From positions 94,958,501-95,022,500 of the forward strand of contig CM074858.1 of the NCBI GenBank assembly GCA_037501455.1: 64,000 bases of DNA. Direction: 5' to 3'. The DNA is from Lantana camara (Eukaryota; Streptophyta; Magnoliopsida; Lamiales; Verbenaceae). Shown piece by piece: positions 23,697 to 33,899 of the stretch (the stretch's first letter is position 1; the number at the start of each line of letters is the position of its first letter). The position numbers were made by a program, and so were the translations under genes. Under the pieces are notes generated by a model, which saw nothing but the letters and a program-made list of their open reading frames with translations, was not told where the DNA came from and ran no database searches.

Positions 23697-25112
23697 TTAG
23701 TTGCCCCCAATATTTTCCTGGCGGTCTGTATCCACTTGCTGAATTTGACTTCTTTGATGATACATGATACTTCTTTTGCCCCCATGGACATTTGATAAAC
23801 TTGTGATGCTGGTGGTATTCGGTTGTATAGTATCTCCATCGTCAAGGATGATCTTTCCGTTATTTACAAGTTCCATAATCTTTTCTTTAATCACAAAACA
23901 CTTTTCTGTGGGGTAACTAATGACTCGATGATACTTGCAATATTTAGTGTCATCAACCCTTCCACTTTCATTTGGACGTTTTGGTTTGGGGAGCTCAATC
24001 AACTTCTTAGCTAATAGTTCATCAAAGATATCGGGTACATCTGAGTCTAAAAAGGGATATTCTTTTTCTTGATTTCTCGTTGAGAAGCTAATTTCACGAT
24101 TGAAAGTAACAAGTTCCAAATCATGAGCACGAGTAGCCAATTCTTCAAAGTTGCGGGGTTTGATTCCTTGTAAGATATAGAGAAGTTCCCAATTCATCCC
24201 CTGAATGCACATTTCAACTACGGATATTTCTGAGAGTTTGTCTTTGCAGTTGAGGCTTAGTGATCGCCAACGGTTAATGTAATCCACAACGGGTTCATCT
24301 TTCCACTGTTTCGCATTGGTGAGTTCAATCATGCTTACTGTACAGCGTGTGCTGTAAAAGCGGTTAAGAAATTCCTTCTCTATTTGATCCCAACTGTCAA
24401 TTGATTCCGGTTCCAAGTCAATATACCAATCGAAAGCAATTCCTTTGAGTGATCGCACAAGCTGTTTCACTAGATGATCTCCATATGTTCCTGCATTGTT
24501 GCATGTTTCTATGAAATGAGCCACATGTTGCTTTGGATTGCCCTTTCCATTAAATTGCTGAAAACTCGGTGGTTGATAACCCATCAGTATCGTCAAAGAA
24601 TCAATGCGTTTAGTATACGGTTTTGAGTATGTTGGAGAATTTTGCGAGGGTGCACCATACAGAGCTCTAATTGTATTAGTTATCATATTTTGCAGTTCTT
24701 GCATAGATAGGGCGGCGATGGATGCAGTAGAGTTAGGTTTTGATCCAGAGTCATGTTGAGGAGACAAGTTCACTCGCTTTCCATCTACAGTGGCTTGAAC
24801 CGAAGGAGTCTGAAGGTTACGACTAGACTGACCAAGATCGCGATTTTCTAACTTATTCATAAGTTGAGCAATCTGGAAGTCTTTATCCTCCAAAGTCTTT
24901 TGCAAGTTAGCTATTATTTGAGTCATTTGGGAAACTTGGTCTTCGAGAGTCATAGTCTCCGTCTCTTCAGTAAAATGAGTTTCCTTTGATTTAGTTTCCT
25001 TGGGGGTCGAAGGAGTTGAACCATCAGACGATTTCGAGTCATTTAGGTGACCATCTATAGAAGACTGTACAGTCGCATCAACTTCTTTGCTCTTCAGATT
25101 GGGTTCGTTCAC
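23697..25112 (-). CDS. gag: Gag protein of element C (471 aa), intact frame, copy 1
   Basis: Uninterrupted 471-codon frame read on the minus strand from an ATG at 25112. The order is a polar Ser/Thr/Lys-rich N-terminus, a coiled-coil-like stretch (QTLEDKDFQIAQLMNKLENR-type heptads, about residues 60-95), and the retrotransposon gag core (about residues 190-310), with HFIETCNNAGTYGDH, GIAFDWYIDLEPESIDSW, EFLNRFYSTRC and VVDYINRWRSLSLNCKD. Near the C-terminus is a variant zinc finger with CKYH and a later Cys in EKCF (about residues 400-415), typical of this gag family rather than CCHC. Gag packages element RNA in cytoplasmic particles. No pol follows. A second short frame at 23624-23845 overlaps its end and is not convincing. 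Confidence 0.9.
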   Translation of the reverse strand: MNEPNLKSKEVDATVQSSIDGHLNDSKSSDGSTPSTPKETKSKETHFTEETETMTLEDQVSQMTQIIANLQKTLEDKDFQIAQLMNKLENRDLGQSSRNLQTPSVQATVDGKRVNLSPQHDSGSKPNSTASIAALSMQELQNMITNTIRALYGAPSQNSPTYSKPYTKRIDSLTILMGYQPPSFQQFNGKGNPKQHVAHFIETCNNAGTYGDHLVKQLVRSLKGIAFDWYIDLEPESIDSWDQIEKEFLNRFYSTRCTVSMIELTNAKQWKDEPVVDYINRWRSLSLNCKDKLSEISVVEMCIQGMNWELLYILQGIKPRNFEELATRAHDLELVTFNREISFSTRNQEKEYPFLDSDVPDIFDELLAKKLIELPKPKRPNESGRVDDTKYCKYHRVISYPTEKCFVIKEKIMELVNNGKIILDDGDTIQPNTTSITSLSNVHGGKRSIMYHQRSQIQQVDTDRQENIGGN

Positions 25113-25214
25113 GCCATCAACTCCCTTATTCTTCGGGTTGGGTTGTTTTTAAGGAGCCATCGAATATTCGTTGAACTTTGGTATATGAAAGGGCAGAGAT
25201 GAGAGGCAAGATTA

Positions 25215-25233
25215 GTCCCACTGGGCGTGCCAA
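25215..25233 (-). other. Element C primer binding site
   Basis: On the minus strand TTGGCACGCCCAGTGGGAC begins 2 nt after the LTR end. It starts with TGG, as expected for pairing to a tRNA CCA end. I could not name the tRNA with confidence; it is clearly not the iMet site used by A and B. Confidence 0.7.
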
Positions 25234-25235
25234 TC

Positions 25236-26140
25236 TGTTTACATTAAAAGTTCGCGTTTATTGATTTTGGTAAACACTTGATAAATAGTACAAATACTTT
25301 GTGAATTTAAATATCAAAGTGGGTCTTCGATTTTCAATTTGATCCTCTGATTCTTCCTTTGAACTTAGAGTTGTTGAATCTTCAAACGCTCCTTGATGGA
25401 TTTGGTGGTTTGATCTTCTTTAACTTCAAATGTAGCTTTAAATAACGTTAATCCGTAGGTCCTTCGACTTGTTTACGAATCAAACGCCAGATTTTGGAGA
25501 ATTCCGCCAAGAACGCCGATGAACTCGTTGGTAATTCCGTGAATTTAGCTTGAATATAACGCCGATTCGCCGGTATAATGCCTTGAAGACGGATCAAACG
25601 CCTAGATTTGATAACTTCGGGGAAGAAAGGTTTTTAGCCTTTCTTGAACTTGTAGAGAGGTTTTTAGCCTTTCTTGAATTCGTGTTGAGAGGTTTTTAGC
25701 CTTTCTTGTGAACTACACATGACCCCTTTATATAGGTGTAGGATTCAAGACTTGTGGTTTAAGTCAACTTTTATTTAATAATTATCCCTTGTATTTTTTT
25801 AAGAGATAATATCAAATAAATCATATAAATATTTATCTCTTTAATATTTTTATATTTAAAGAGATAATATCATACAAGACTTGAATTTGATTGGTCGGTG
25901 TCACGCAATGCGCCACGTGTTGCCATATGATTTGTCCTAACTTTCTTTGACCGCAAGACTTGATTTAATTGGTCAAAACATGTCACTTTGACACGTATCA
26001 TCACTTGATTTGTTGATAAAATAAACATTATAATATCAATTTAAATTTAACTATTTAATTTTGAAATCAAATTTAGAATAATTTCAAAATATAAAATAGC
26101 AAATTAAATTAATAATATAAAGTCTATTTATTAGTCTACA
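25236..26140 (-). mobile_element. Element C 5' LTR, copy 1
   Basis: Promoter-bearing LTR, 905 bp, adjoining the PBS. It carries the AGGTTTTTAGCCTTTCTTGA tandem units (about 25626-25710) and lacks roughly 20 bp after the third unit that are present in the other LTR and in copy 2. It ends TCTACA, followed by AGCAT. Confidence 0.9.
25726..25734 (-). promoter_or_regulatory. TATA box of element C 5' LTR
   Basis: The minus strand reads CCTATATAAAGGGG, a good plant TATA box (TATATAAAG) in the LTR upstream of gag. It is identical in all three other C LTR copies that include this region. Confidence 0.65.
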
Positions 26141-26416
26141 AGCATGTTTGGCAACAAATTCAATTCTTAACATTTACGGGCAAACGGTAACGAATTAATT
26201 TAAACGTTCACGAGACAAGTTAGGCATTTAAATCAATTTATGTCAAATTATATCAAACATATAGGTTGAATAACACTTCAATCAAATTATAAATAAATAA
26301 ATAAATAACAATTAATTCAAGTTATGATCACATAAATATAATTAAATAAGCGCAAATACGTGAAATAAACTCACACGTGACACAAATCGGTACGTACGAA
26401 AGAGCGGGGTGTCACA
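26141..26416 (-). mobile_element. Element A 5' LTR, last segment
   Basis: Continues A's LTR after C and ends GGGGTGTCACA at 26416, the minus-strand start of the LTR. It is followed by TATAT, element A's right target duplication. It aligns to 9305-9578. Confidence 0.85.
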
Positions 26417-27785
26417 TATATAATAATTGAATTAAAATAATTATACAATATTAGTAATATTAGTGTTTATTTAATTATTAAAAATACATTAAATTTTCCT
26501 AAAATACAAAATATACGCAATAAAAATATACATAAATTATAAATGTTAATGTTTTTATATAATTTAAACACAAACAATCAAACATATGCATAATAATCCC
26601 TGAAATTCATAAATATTAACAAAACGACCCCTTAACATTTAATATATAAAAAAATAATCCGTATAGGTGTTTTCGTCAACGTAGAAATATTGACAAATCT
26701 CAGAGGAGTATTTTGGAAAAATTATTAAAAAATTAACGGAACCCTAGGAACCTCAAATAGAGTATAACAGATAGGGACTAATTGTAATAAATAAAACAAG
26801 AGGTCCTGCGTTATAATTTTAACTAAAATGAGGATAATCAGATATAATTCTCTATAATAATAATACAAGAATGACGTATCTTACCATAATTTTATCATAA
26901 TTTTATTTTTAAATTCGTGTTACTGCCTCCGTATTATGTTCATATCATATCCTGCTTGAATTTGTGACCATGCATTATAGGTGATATTTTTTACATAAAA
27001 TACTTTATCTGTTATTTAGAGCGTATTGCGCGTTCCAGTGAAACAAATATAAGATCAAAACATTTATTAGGTGACCAAGACTTTCAGAAGAACATTTATT
27101 AGGAGACCAAGTGTTCCAGAAGACTTTTAGCTCGATCGCCATTCACTCTTCTTTAATATCACCAGTTATTTTGTTGACTTTGTACCCAAAAAAACCAAAA
27201 AAAAAAAAAAAGTTCTTTTGTTGACTTCTAAAACATTAATGGACACGAGTAAATGAAACCCGAAAACACATAACACATGATGGGTAATTCTAGATTTGAT
27301 CAAACTAGTTTATTGACTTTTAAAACATTAATGGAGGCGAGTATAATGAAAAAAAAAAGTATTTTATATTTATTATATAATTATAAAAATTTCTTTAAAA
27401 GATAACTAATTAAATAATAATTGTTATACATCTGTCATTTGATAATTTGTGATGTGATCGAATTGAATTTAGATTATAATTTTGTACACACACTTTCTTG
27501 ATTCTAGTTTTTAAGTTTCTCATGTTCACACACTATAGTTTAATTTATCTTAGGTAAAAGAGGCCAATCTAAAGTTCTAAATAAAAAGGTTGAAATACAT
27601 CTTTAACTATCACACAATAAAAAATTATACAAAATCAACCTAGATAATCTAACTACAACAATAATGTTATTGTCAATAGTTTTTTACTAACTAATACAAT
27701 AAAGGAATTTAAGACAAAAACATTTGAAGATTAATTACTTTTAAAAAAATTAATACGTGTCATTAACAAAGAAAAAAAAATTTTT
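26417..27785. other. AT-rich intergenic DNA, no gene seen
   Basis: Mostly A/T with no long open frame. Two short direct repeats are visible: a unit with AACATTTATTAGG.GACCAAG near 27058 and 27091, and one with TTGACTT.TAAAACATTAATGGA near 27222 and 27313. An A-run (about 27197-27211) precedes the second pair. These could be decayed element tails; I cannot classify them. Confidence 0.5.
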
Positions 27786-27866
27786 TTTTTTTTAATACAC
27801 ATCCCAAGTGACCAGAGGGATTCGAACCGGGGTCAAAGAAAAAGTTAAATAGATCAATGGCAATAC
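27786..27866 (-). mobile_element. tRNA-derived SINE-like fragment
   Basis: On the minus strand a pol III B box GGTTCGAATCC (27818-27828) follows a degenerate A-box region. The 3' side ends GGGATGTGTATTAAAAAA with a long A/T tail. It shares its B box and the tail word GTGTATTAAA with the copy at 27940-28022. Confidence 0.5.
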
Positions 27867-27939
27867 ACATAATAAAATAAATATTAGTTGATGTGGTTAA
27901 CTATGATAAATCACTTTTAAATATATATATTTTTCTTTT

Positions 27940-28022
27940 TTAACACACGCACATCCAAGCAGGATTCGAACTCGTGACCTCACCCTTGAAAATGAATCCA
28001 TTAACCACTTGAACCAATCCCT
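27940..28022 (-). mobile_element. tRNA-derived SINE-like fragment
   Basis: The minus strand shows an A-box-like TTCAAGTGGTTAATGG (27998-28013) and a B box GAGTTCGAATCC (27962-27973) at tRNA-like spacing, then a short body and a GTGTGTTAAAAAAG tail. The fold of a full tRNA is not intact, so I call it a SINE head rather than a tRNA gene. Confidence 0.5.
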
Positions 28023-28092
28023 TAGACTGCCGATGAACAAAGTTGATAATCACAAGAACGATGCGAACAACTGCCCGGAGTTTGGGCCGTAG

Positions 28093-28893
28093 ATGATGGC
28101 GAAACGGAATAGGGGATTCCGACAGGACGGAGGGAGGAACGAGGCTGCGTTCCGATGGGAGCCGACATCGATGGAGGGCGGTAACTGGAAGCAGAGGGAC
28201 AGGAATCCGGATTTTCCGCGTGCAAACAGATACGATGTTTTCTCAAACCCACCGATGGAGAAAACTGATACTCCAATAGAGGCAGAAATTAAGGAATGGG
28301 GAGCACCAAATCAGGATGGCGATCCTGTGAGAGATTTGGAAAGGGAGGGAACAGTTACGCAGTCCAACCGTAACAAGAGGCTAGACGCCAATCAATGTGC
28401 AGCTCATAATACCAAGACATGGTCTAGTAGAACCGAGGTACAGCGTAATAATCTTGCCAACAAGACAAACCTATATCAGAAAAACAACGAGGAGAACAGA
28501 CGGCCGTTCATAAACTTTAACCGGCAATACGCTACGCCTAGTGGAACTCACCCACTAAGCGTGAGGACAACGTATAACAAAGACAACACAGATCATAGAG
28601 GAGATGGAAGATTGGCCGGAGGGATGGGAGAACTTCGAATTGACAGAAAAGTTCGTGACGGAGCCAAACATGTTCACGCTATTCAACATGAACCACCCCT
28701 TCTTAAGCATAACCCACCTGAGCCCGGTGTGGCGGCAAGCGGACTTGAGAATGACTTTAACGCCACTTTTGAACCAGGCAATGGTTGGACGGATGGTTGT
28801 GGAGGTTCTGGATGGAGAGATGGCATTGCAATGCAAGTTGATGTAGGTGCTAGTTACGCAAGTGATCCAAGGGGTTTTACAACAGAGGATTGA
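28093..28893 (+). pseudogene. LINE ORF1-like frame (266 aa)
   Basis: Open frame of 266 codons upstream of the endonuclease. It is hydrophilic, rich in Asn, Arg and Gly, with no zinc knuckle or RRM that I can see. Its position 5' of an endonuclease on the same strand suggests a decayed ORF1, whose product would bind LINE RNA, but plant L1 ORF1 proteins are usually longer and end in a CCHC knuckle. A frameshifted, truncated ORF1 is the likeliest reading; no homology is claimed. Confidence 0.5.
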
Positions 28894-28931
28894 TAACCCA
28901 ATCACACGCCAATCCTTAAGAAGTATCCCAA

Positions 28932-29780
28932 TGAAGATTATCTCGTGGAATTATAATAGAACCAGTAATGAGGCGTTTAGAATTACTCTGAAGATATGAT
29001 CTGGGAGTACAACCCTGATATTATCTTCTTGTTGGAGACTAGAGTGACAGAAGTTAGAGCTGAGGCAGTCTCGAATAGTCTCGGTTTCAGTAATGTTTGT
29101 AGGGCTCCAATTGAGGGGCGCGAAGATGGGATATGGATGTTGTGGAATGCAGATAACATCCATGTAGAGATTTTAGAGACTACAAATCAATTGATCCATG
29201 CTCGTATAAGGCCGCAGTTGGGGAATGACTGGTGCTGCACGGGGGTGCATGGCAGTCCAGCACCCCGAAAACGAGAGGAGTTATGGAGAGACCTTCGTAA
29301 CGTCAGCACCAATATGAACCGGGCTTAAATGCTTACAGGAGACTTTAATGACATAATGGGACCGAGTGAAAAAAATGGAGGTAACCCGGTTTTATGGAGA
29401 AAATGTCAGAAGTTCATCGAATCCATCGAAGGGTGTTCGCTGATGGATATGGAATCGAAAGGGCTGAGATTCACCTGGAGGGGTCGAGTCACTGGGGGAC
29501 GAAGGGTGTGTGAACAACTTGACAGAGTTTTGGCTAACTCGGGTTGGACCCAGAAGTTCCTGGACAACATTACCAAGGTTCTCCCAAGAACCTGTTCAGA
29601 CCATCACCTCATCTTTATGGACACTAACACCGCGTCGAAACTACCCATTCCGGTTTGAGGCCCACGTTTGGGATGTAGAGAGATGATTGCACAACTTTAG
29701 AATCCGTCTCAGCCTTGAGGGATGGCCTTACGTGACGTGCAAAAAGGGCTAACAGAATGGAACAAGACAACTTTTGGTAA
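28932..29780 (+). pseudogene. LINE ORF2 endonuclease domain (broken)
   Basis: Starts MKIISWNYNRT, the usual ORF2 opening with catalytic Asn. After a frameshift near 28993 it continues with DIIFLLETRV (catalytic Glu) in 28996-29328. An in-frame stop at 29326-29328 is followed by MLTGDFNDIMGPSEK (catalytic Asp and Asn), FTWRGR, RVCEQLDRVLAN and TCSDHHLIF (the S-D-H end of the fold) in 29329-29658. A second frame change follows before RFEAHVWD. These are the motifs of the APE-type endonuclease that nicks target DNA for target-primed reverse transcription. RT is absent. Confidence 0.85.
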
Positions 29781-29824
29781 CATATTTCGTAGGAAAAGGT
29801 TGCTAAAGGCTAGACTTGCTGGGC

Positions 29825-31900
29825 TGTAACACCCCGGAGCGAAGGGTGCCACATCCCCCCGCACTAAGGTCTAACACGAGTAACGAAATAGGGAGTTCGT
29901 ACCCGTATTAAACCATAGCGAACGGGAGACACACACAACTCACACCCTCGCTAGGCGGCCTAGACCCTCAATAACTGCGCAAAATAAAATCAGAGTAGCA
30001 GAAGCAATAATCAAACATGCACAAATCCCAAGATCACATATATACATATCCGAAAAAGAGGGTCAAGTATTAAAGTTAACCAAACTAGATCATATACAAA
30101 ATATACAATGCCCACCAAGGCCAAAAAAAAAAAAAAAAACGTAAGTATTCAGAATACATAATCCCAAAAGTGCAAAGGTAAATAAAACATGTAAGCCACT
30201 ACAATGCATGTCGACTCAAGCTACACCATAAGTAAACCCAACCGACACTTGCCACCTAGCTTGACTCGGAAGTACCTACAACTCAAAAGAAAGGAAAAGG
30301 GGAAAACAACAACGAGGGTTAGTCCTAGTGACTAGTGAGGGGGCTAACTCACGCACCCAATATACATATAGAGCAAAGCAAATATTCAAATAGAAAAGAT
30401 CCATGGACCGAGAGTGGGTTTTGCAAGCCAAAGCATTTCCCGTGATATATATATATATAGGTTTAAGTAGAGGAAAAAGGGCCGAAGGCCAAAACTCAAG
30501 TTTGAGGTATTTAGAAGTCCACTCTCGTTCTTTAGATCATACAAACTTAACCAACTCAGTGAGTACGAGTCACACTTCCCACTTCCATATACAAAGGGAC
30601 ATAGCAAAACAAAACGAAAATCATAATCCATCCTCACTCCGGGTGATAGAAGGGTTGACGGCCCTAACTATCCATAACACCTACGAGACAAGATTTAATC
30701 ACGACCTTGAAACCTTCGGCGGTCATCTCCGCCGGCTCAAGAGAAACACCTTTCCTCGATCCTCCTAAGGTTGGATGAGACTCTCAAATGGAGGTGTTGA
30801 TGGAAGAGCTCGGCGACCCCTCGGTCATCCCGAGATTGCCATACCACACTCCAGGGCCCAAAACTTATCACGAAGATCATACACGCATACCATAAAGCTT
30901 ATCTTTCAAAGCCACAACTCGCTTACACACACACACTTGCATAAAGCTAAAGTTTTCCAAACGAAAGCAAAATAGCTTATATATTTATACAAAACGTTTT
31001 CAAAATCTCATAACAAACAGGACACGCCCTCAACATATATATCATAAACTTATCTACTATATAGTATACAATCACATGTGAGGCTTCAAATCAAATAGGT
31101 TCATAGGTCATTTAACTAAAAGAACAAAAACCTCACCTTAAACACACGCCTAGTGGAGATAAAAGCGAAAATCGGACACCCACGGTGCAAGCTCGTCCAC
31201 AACGAGAAGATCCTCTGAACAAAACAAACCACAAGGGACAAAATTAAACTCAATATGCACCACATTGACGCTCGGTAAATGAATATGTATGTTTATGATG
31301 CAAATGATATGAAATGAATCCATATTTAGGTCATATAAGAACATACATTGCATATAAGCTCATATTTCACAAACAAAGTATAAAACAAGCTGTAAATTCA
31401 CAACATAAAGTTTAACACATACTATAACAAGTTAATCACACATACAAGTCACAAGCGAGACAAGAAAGGCCAACGAAAAGTAATGAAACAACAAAAGAAA
31501 CTCCCCCCGGGCATCACCTACGAAATGGACACGGCCATGTCCAAAATACACAAGAATCGGACACGGCCGTGTCCGATTTAATTTAAATCAGGACCTCAAG
31601 TCAAGAATTTGACACGGCCGTGTCAGGTTGCAAGTGTTTTTGGACACGACAGTGTCCAACATTCAGCCTTGAAAAAATTTTGGCGCAGCAATCCGATTTT
31701 TGAAGAGAAAAACAGGGCATTTCGGTTCAAGCCTTAGGGAGTCTCTTAGGCCATCAAAAGCACATATACCAAGAATAAAATTAACACCAATTCAACATAT
31801 ATTCATGCCATAACAATAAGCAACAAGTTCAGCACCAAAAATGCAAGAAAACAAGGCAAGAGAGGGAGTGAATTCATCAAGCTATATCATCCGATTATCA
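29825..31900 (-). mobile_element. LTR E, truncated
   Basis: Begins on the plus strand as TGTAACACCCCGGAGCG with GTGCCACATCCCCCCGC following, the same terminal style as LTRs A, B, D and G, so it is read on the minus strand. It interrupts LINE ORF2 (left flank TGGGC). It contains a palindrome array. The LTR start expected at the right is missing: near 31900 the sequence passes into gag of element F. The right edge is uncertain by a few tens of bases. Confidence 0.7.
31527..31657. repeat. GC-rich palindrome array in LTR E (GGACACGGCCGTGTCC family)
   Basis: Four copies: 31527-31542 (one mismatch), a perfect 18-mer CGGACACGGCCGTGTCCG at 31558-31575, TGACACGGCCGTGTCA at 31610-31625, and a degenerate copy at 31642-31657. 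Confidence 0.95.
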
Positions 31901-31914
31901 AGAGTTCATTAATG

Positions 31915-33880
31915 GGGATTCAACCAAAACTCAACTACCACTGGTGCTAAATTACCAAAGGGCCCTGACCTCCCACGTGGTGATGACAATAACGTGCCTA
32001 TCTCTGCTGCCACCGGGGTTGTACCAGTCACTGGAGAAGTCTCCCTCGCCGCGGGACCAAACGGGCCGAGAATAAAACCAACCCAGAGCAACCCGCCGTC
32101 GGAGCAGTAGGGGGATCTGGCTCAAACGTCCCCCTAAACCAACCATCCACCACCGTAGCTAACGTGCCGCCACCAGGCTACATGATCGCACCACCCAGCA
32201 TGGTGCCCACCATCCAACCATACCACGCCGGGGTAATGTAACTTCCAATTGTCATCCCCAAAGAAATTGAGGGGATGGAGATACCCCCCATGACCCAGAG
32301 ATAGCTACAAGCCATCTATGCCCAATGCGAAGTCCAAGCGGCTCAGAATGCCTGGAAGAATTTCACGGCCACCTATTTTCCAATGGGGCAGGCTGCACAA
32401 ATTACCCCTCCCATTGGGGGATGGCAGGTTCATCCGCTCATGGCGGCCCAAGCCATATTGCAGGCTTAGCCCCCACGGCCACCATTCATTCGCCCCAGGG
32501 AGGCTCCCCCGAGGGGAGTACAAGAACGACCATAGGTTGACAAAGGAAAAGAGCCTGTGGATAGGATTGACATTGATGCTGAGACTCATTTACAGGCCTC
32601 AAGAGGGATAGCAAGGGAGATGGAAAAGACCCCAACATACTCACAGTTGTGTAAGACCAGTTGGAAGGACTGTAAAATATGGTGGAGTATCTCTCTCGAG
32701 CACGGTCTCAAGTCCCCCACACTGGGAACGAGAGAGCCAAGGCCAGAGACGCTCGCCGCCATGCGAACAGGAGTCACGCCCTCGGTACAGGGGAGATGAG
32801 GAGAATTATGAAAACTCCGACCATGAGGGTGGAGGATTTCACCCGTTGGCGAGGGGCTCTCCCCTTGTGGAGGAAGTTTTGATGGCCCAAGTAGGAATGG
32901 GCAAAGTCCCCACTTCCATCAACCACTATGATGGAACCATCGACCCTGCAGAATATTTAGACCATTTTGTGCATTTGATGCACTTGTATGAGCATTCCAG
33001 CCACTACTGGACAAAGGTGTTCGTCACCTCGTTGGTGGGCATGGCCCAAGATTAGTACAAGCGTTTGTCGCCCCGCTCAATCAGGGGATATGATGATCTC
33101 ACTAATGCATTTTTGAATCATTTCAACTCGTTGAAGACCCGAGTCGCTGCCCCCACGACACTGTATAATCTTGTCCAATGGGAAAATGAGTCACTGCGCT
33201 CTTTCTTTGGCATGTTCAACAAAGAAGTGTTGGTTGTAGAAAGGCCCTCGATGGACTTTCTCATCCATGTGTTATTTTAGGCCATCAACCACAAACATTA
33301 TGTGACCAATGCATTTGTCGAAGCCATTGTCAAAGGAAGAGCACGTCCCTCATGACAATGAGGGAGATCGCAGAGCCCATTTTTGTGCTCGAAGATATGT
33401 ACAAGTCCAATGCACCCCGACCAGTCGGGCCGCCACAAAAGCGACCGAGGACGAGATGACTCTCATAAAGAACACCGCAAGTCATCCTCGCCACCTCGCA
33501 GGCTCGATCGCATTCCCCTCAATCGGCCAATTTCTGAGATCTATTCCCTCTCAGACAAAAAATTCTTCAAGAGGCCCCAGAAAACTGAGGGAAGCTGAGG
33601 CTCAAAGGCATCTGAGAAAGTATTGCGCCTTCCGCAAACAGAAAGGGTATGACACCGATAAATGCCGATAGCTGGAGAATGAGATACAAAGGCTCATTAC
33701 TAGAGGTTATTTGAAAGAATTTGTGAAAATTTTGGAGCGCTACGACGAGCATTGCAATGAGCGGGCCAAGAACAGAAGGAGAAGTCCCTCGTGCTTGAGA
33801 AGCCCCCGAGGGCCTCACCCTGAGAGCAGTAACCCTGGCAAGCAGAAAATACCTAAAGTGGAGAGTGCACCCTTTGCAGT
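31915..33880 (+). pseudogene. gag: Element F gag (broken)
   Basis: A Pro-rich N-terminal part (PPPGYMIAPPSMVPTIQPYH, about 32163-32240) changes frame several times. The core at 32846-33350 reads VGMGKVPTSINHYDGTIDPA, EYLDHFVHLMHLYEH, an in-frame stop where the family has Trp, then RSIRGYDDLTNAFLNHF and ENESLRSFFGMFNKE. A single Cys-rich element (RKYCAFRKQKGYDTDKC) lies near 33612-33668. Gag continues after the CACTA insertion with the IHMIVGGS segment at 36711. Decayed by stops and frameshifts. Confidence 0.8.
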
Positions 33881-33899
33881 CACTACTAGAAATCTGTCA

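Larger units (their letters stand above)
22310..26140 (-). mobile_element. Element C: gag-only LTR retrotransposon (TR-GAG type), copy 1
   Basis: 3,831 bp element with LTRs 22310-23233 (924 bp) and 25236-26140 (905 bp), TG...CA ends, a PBS and a polypurine tract. It is flanked by AGCAT duplications (22305-22309, 26141-26145), and the empty site is visible near 9315. The internal region codes only for a 471-residue gag; no protease, RT, RNase H or integrase is present. This organisation matches the non-autonomous class described in plants as terminal-repeat retrotransposons with a gag domain. Movement would require another element's pol. Confidence 0.9.
1609..26416 (-). mobile_element. Element A: Ty3/gypsy chromovirus (Tekay/Del-like) with nested insertions
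   Basis: Outer element of a nested block, read on the minus strand. The 5' LTR is the higher-coordinate one, in three pieces (11516-13134, 20842-22309, 26141-26416; about 3.36 kb). The 3' LTR is in two pieces (1609-3766, 8493-9578; about 3.24 kb, with some 140 bp lost beside element D). Both ends carry TATAT target duplications (1604-1608, 26417-26421). An initiator-Met PBS adjoins the 5' LTR and a polypurine tract adjoins the 3' LTR. The internal region is under 2 kb: gag and the chromodomain tail of pol remain, with PR, RT, RNase H and most of integrase deleted. The two LTRs differ by roughly 10-12% where I compared them, so this is an old insertion. Confidence 0.85.
28023..29824 (+). mobile_element. 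L1-type LINE, 3'-truncated
   Basis: Contains an ORF1-like frame and the endonuclease part of ORF2. The RT half, the 3' end and the poly(A) tail are missing because LTR E starts at 29825 in the middle of ORF2 and the LINE does not resume after it. Confidence 0.8.

Noticed and set aside
23624..23845. Second short coding frame at the end of element C gag
   Set aside because: Overlaps gag in another frame and runs into the hairpin repeats. No protease motif (D-T/S-G) is visible, so it is not evidence for pol.
27962..28013. Functional tRNA gene on the minus strand (and at 36176-36228)
   Set aside because: A and B boxes are present, but the acceptor and anticodon stems do not pair convincingly. 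SINE heads explain the A/T tails better.
28555..28905. 116-codon frame antisense to LINE ORF1
   Set aside because: Shadow of the ORF1 frame; no start context or domain.
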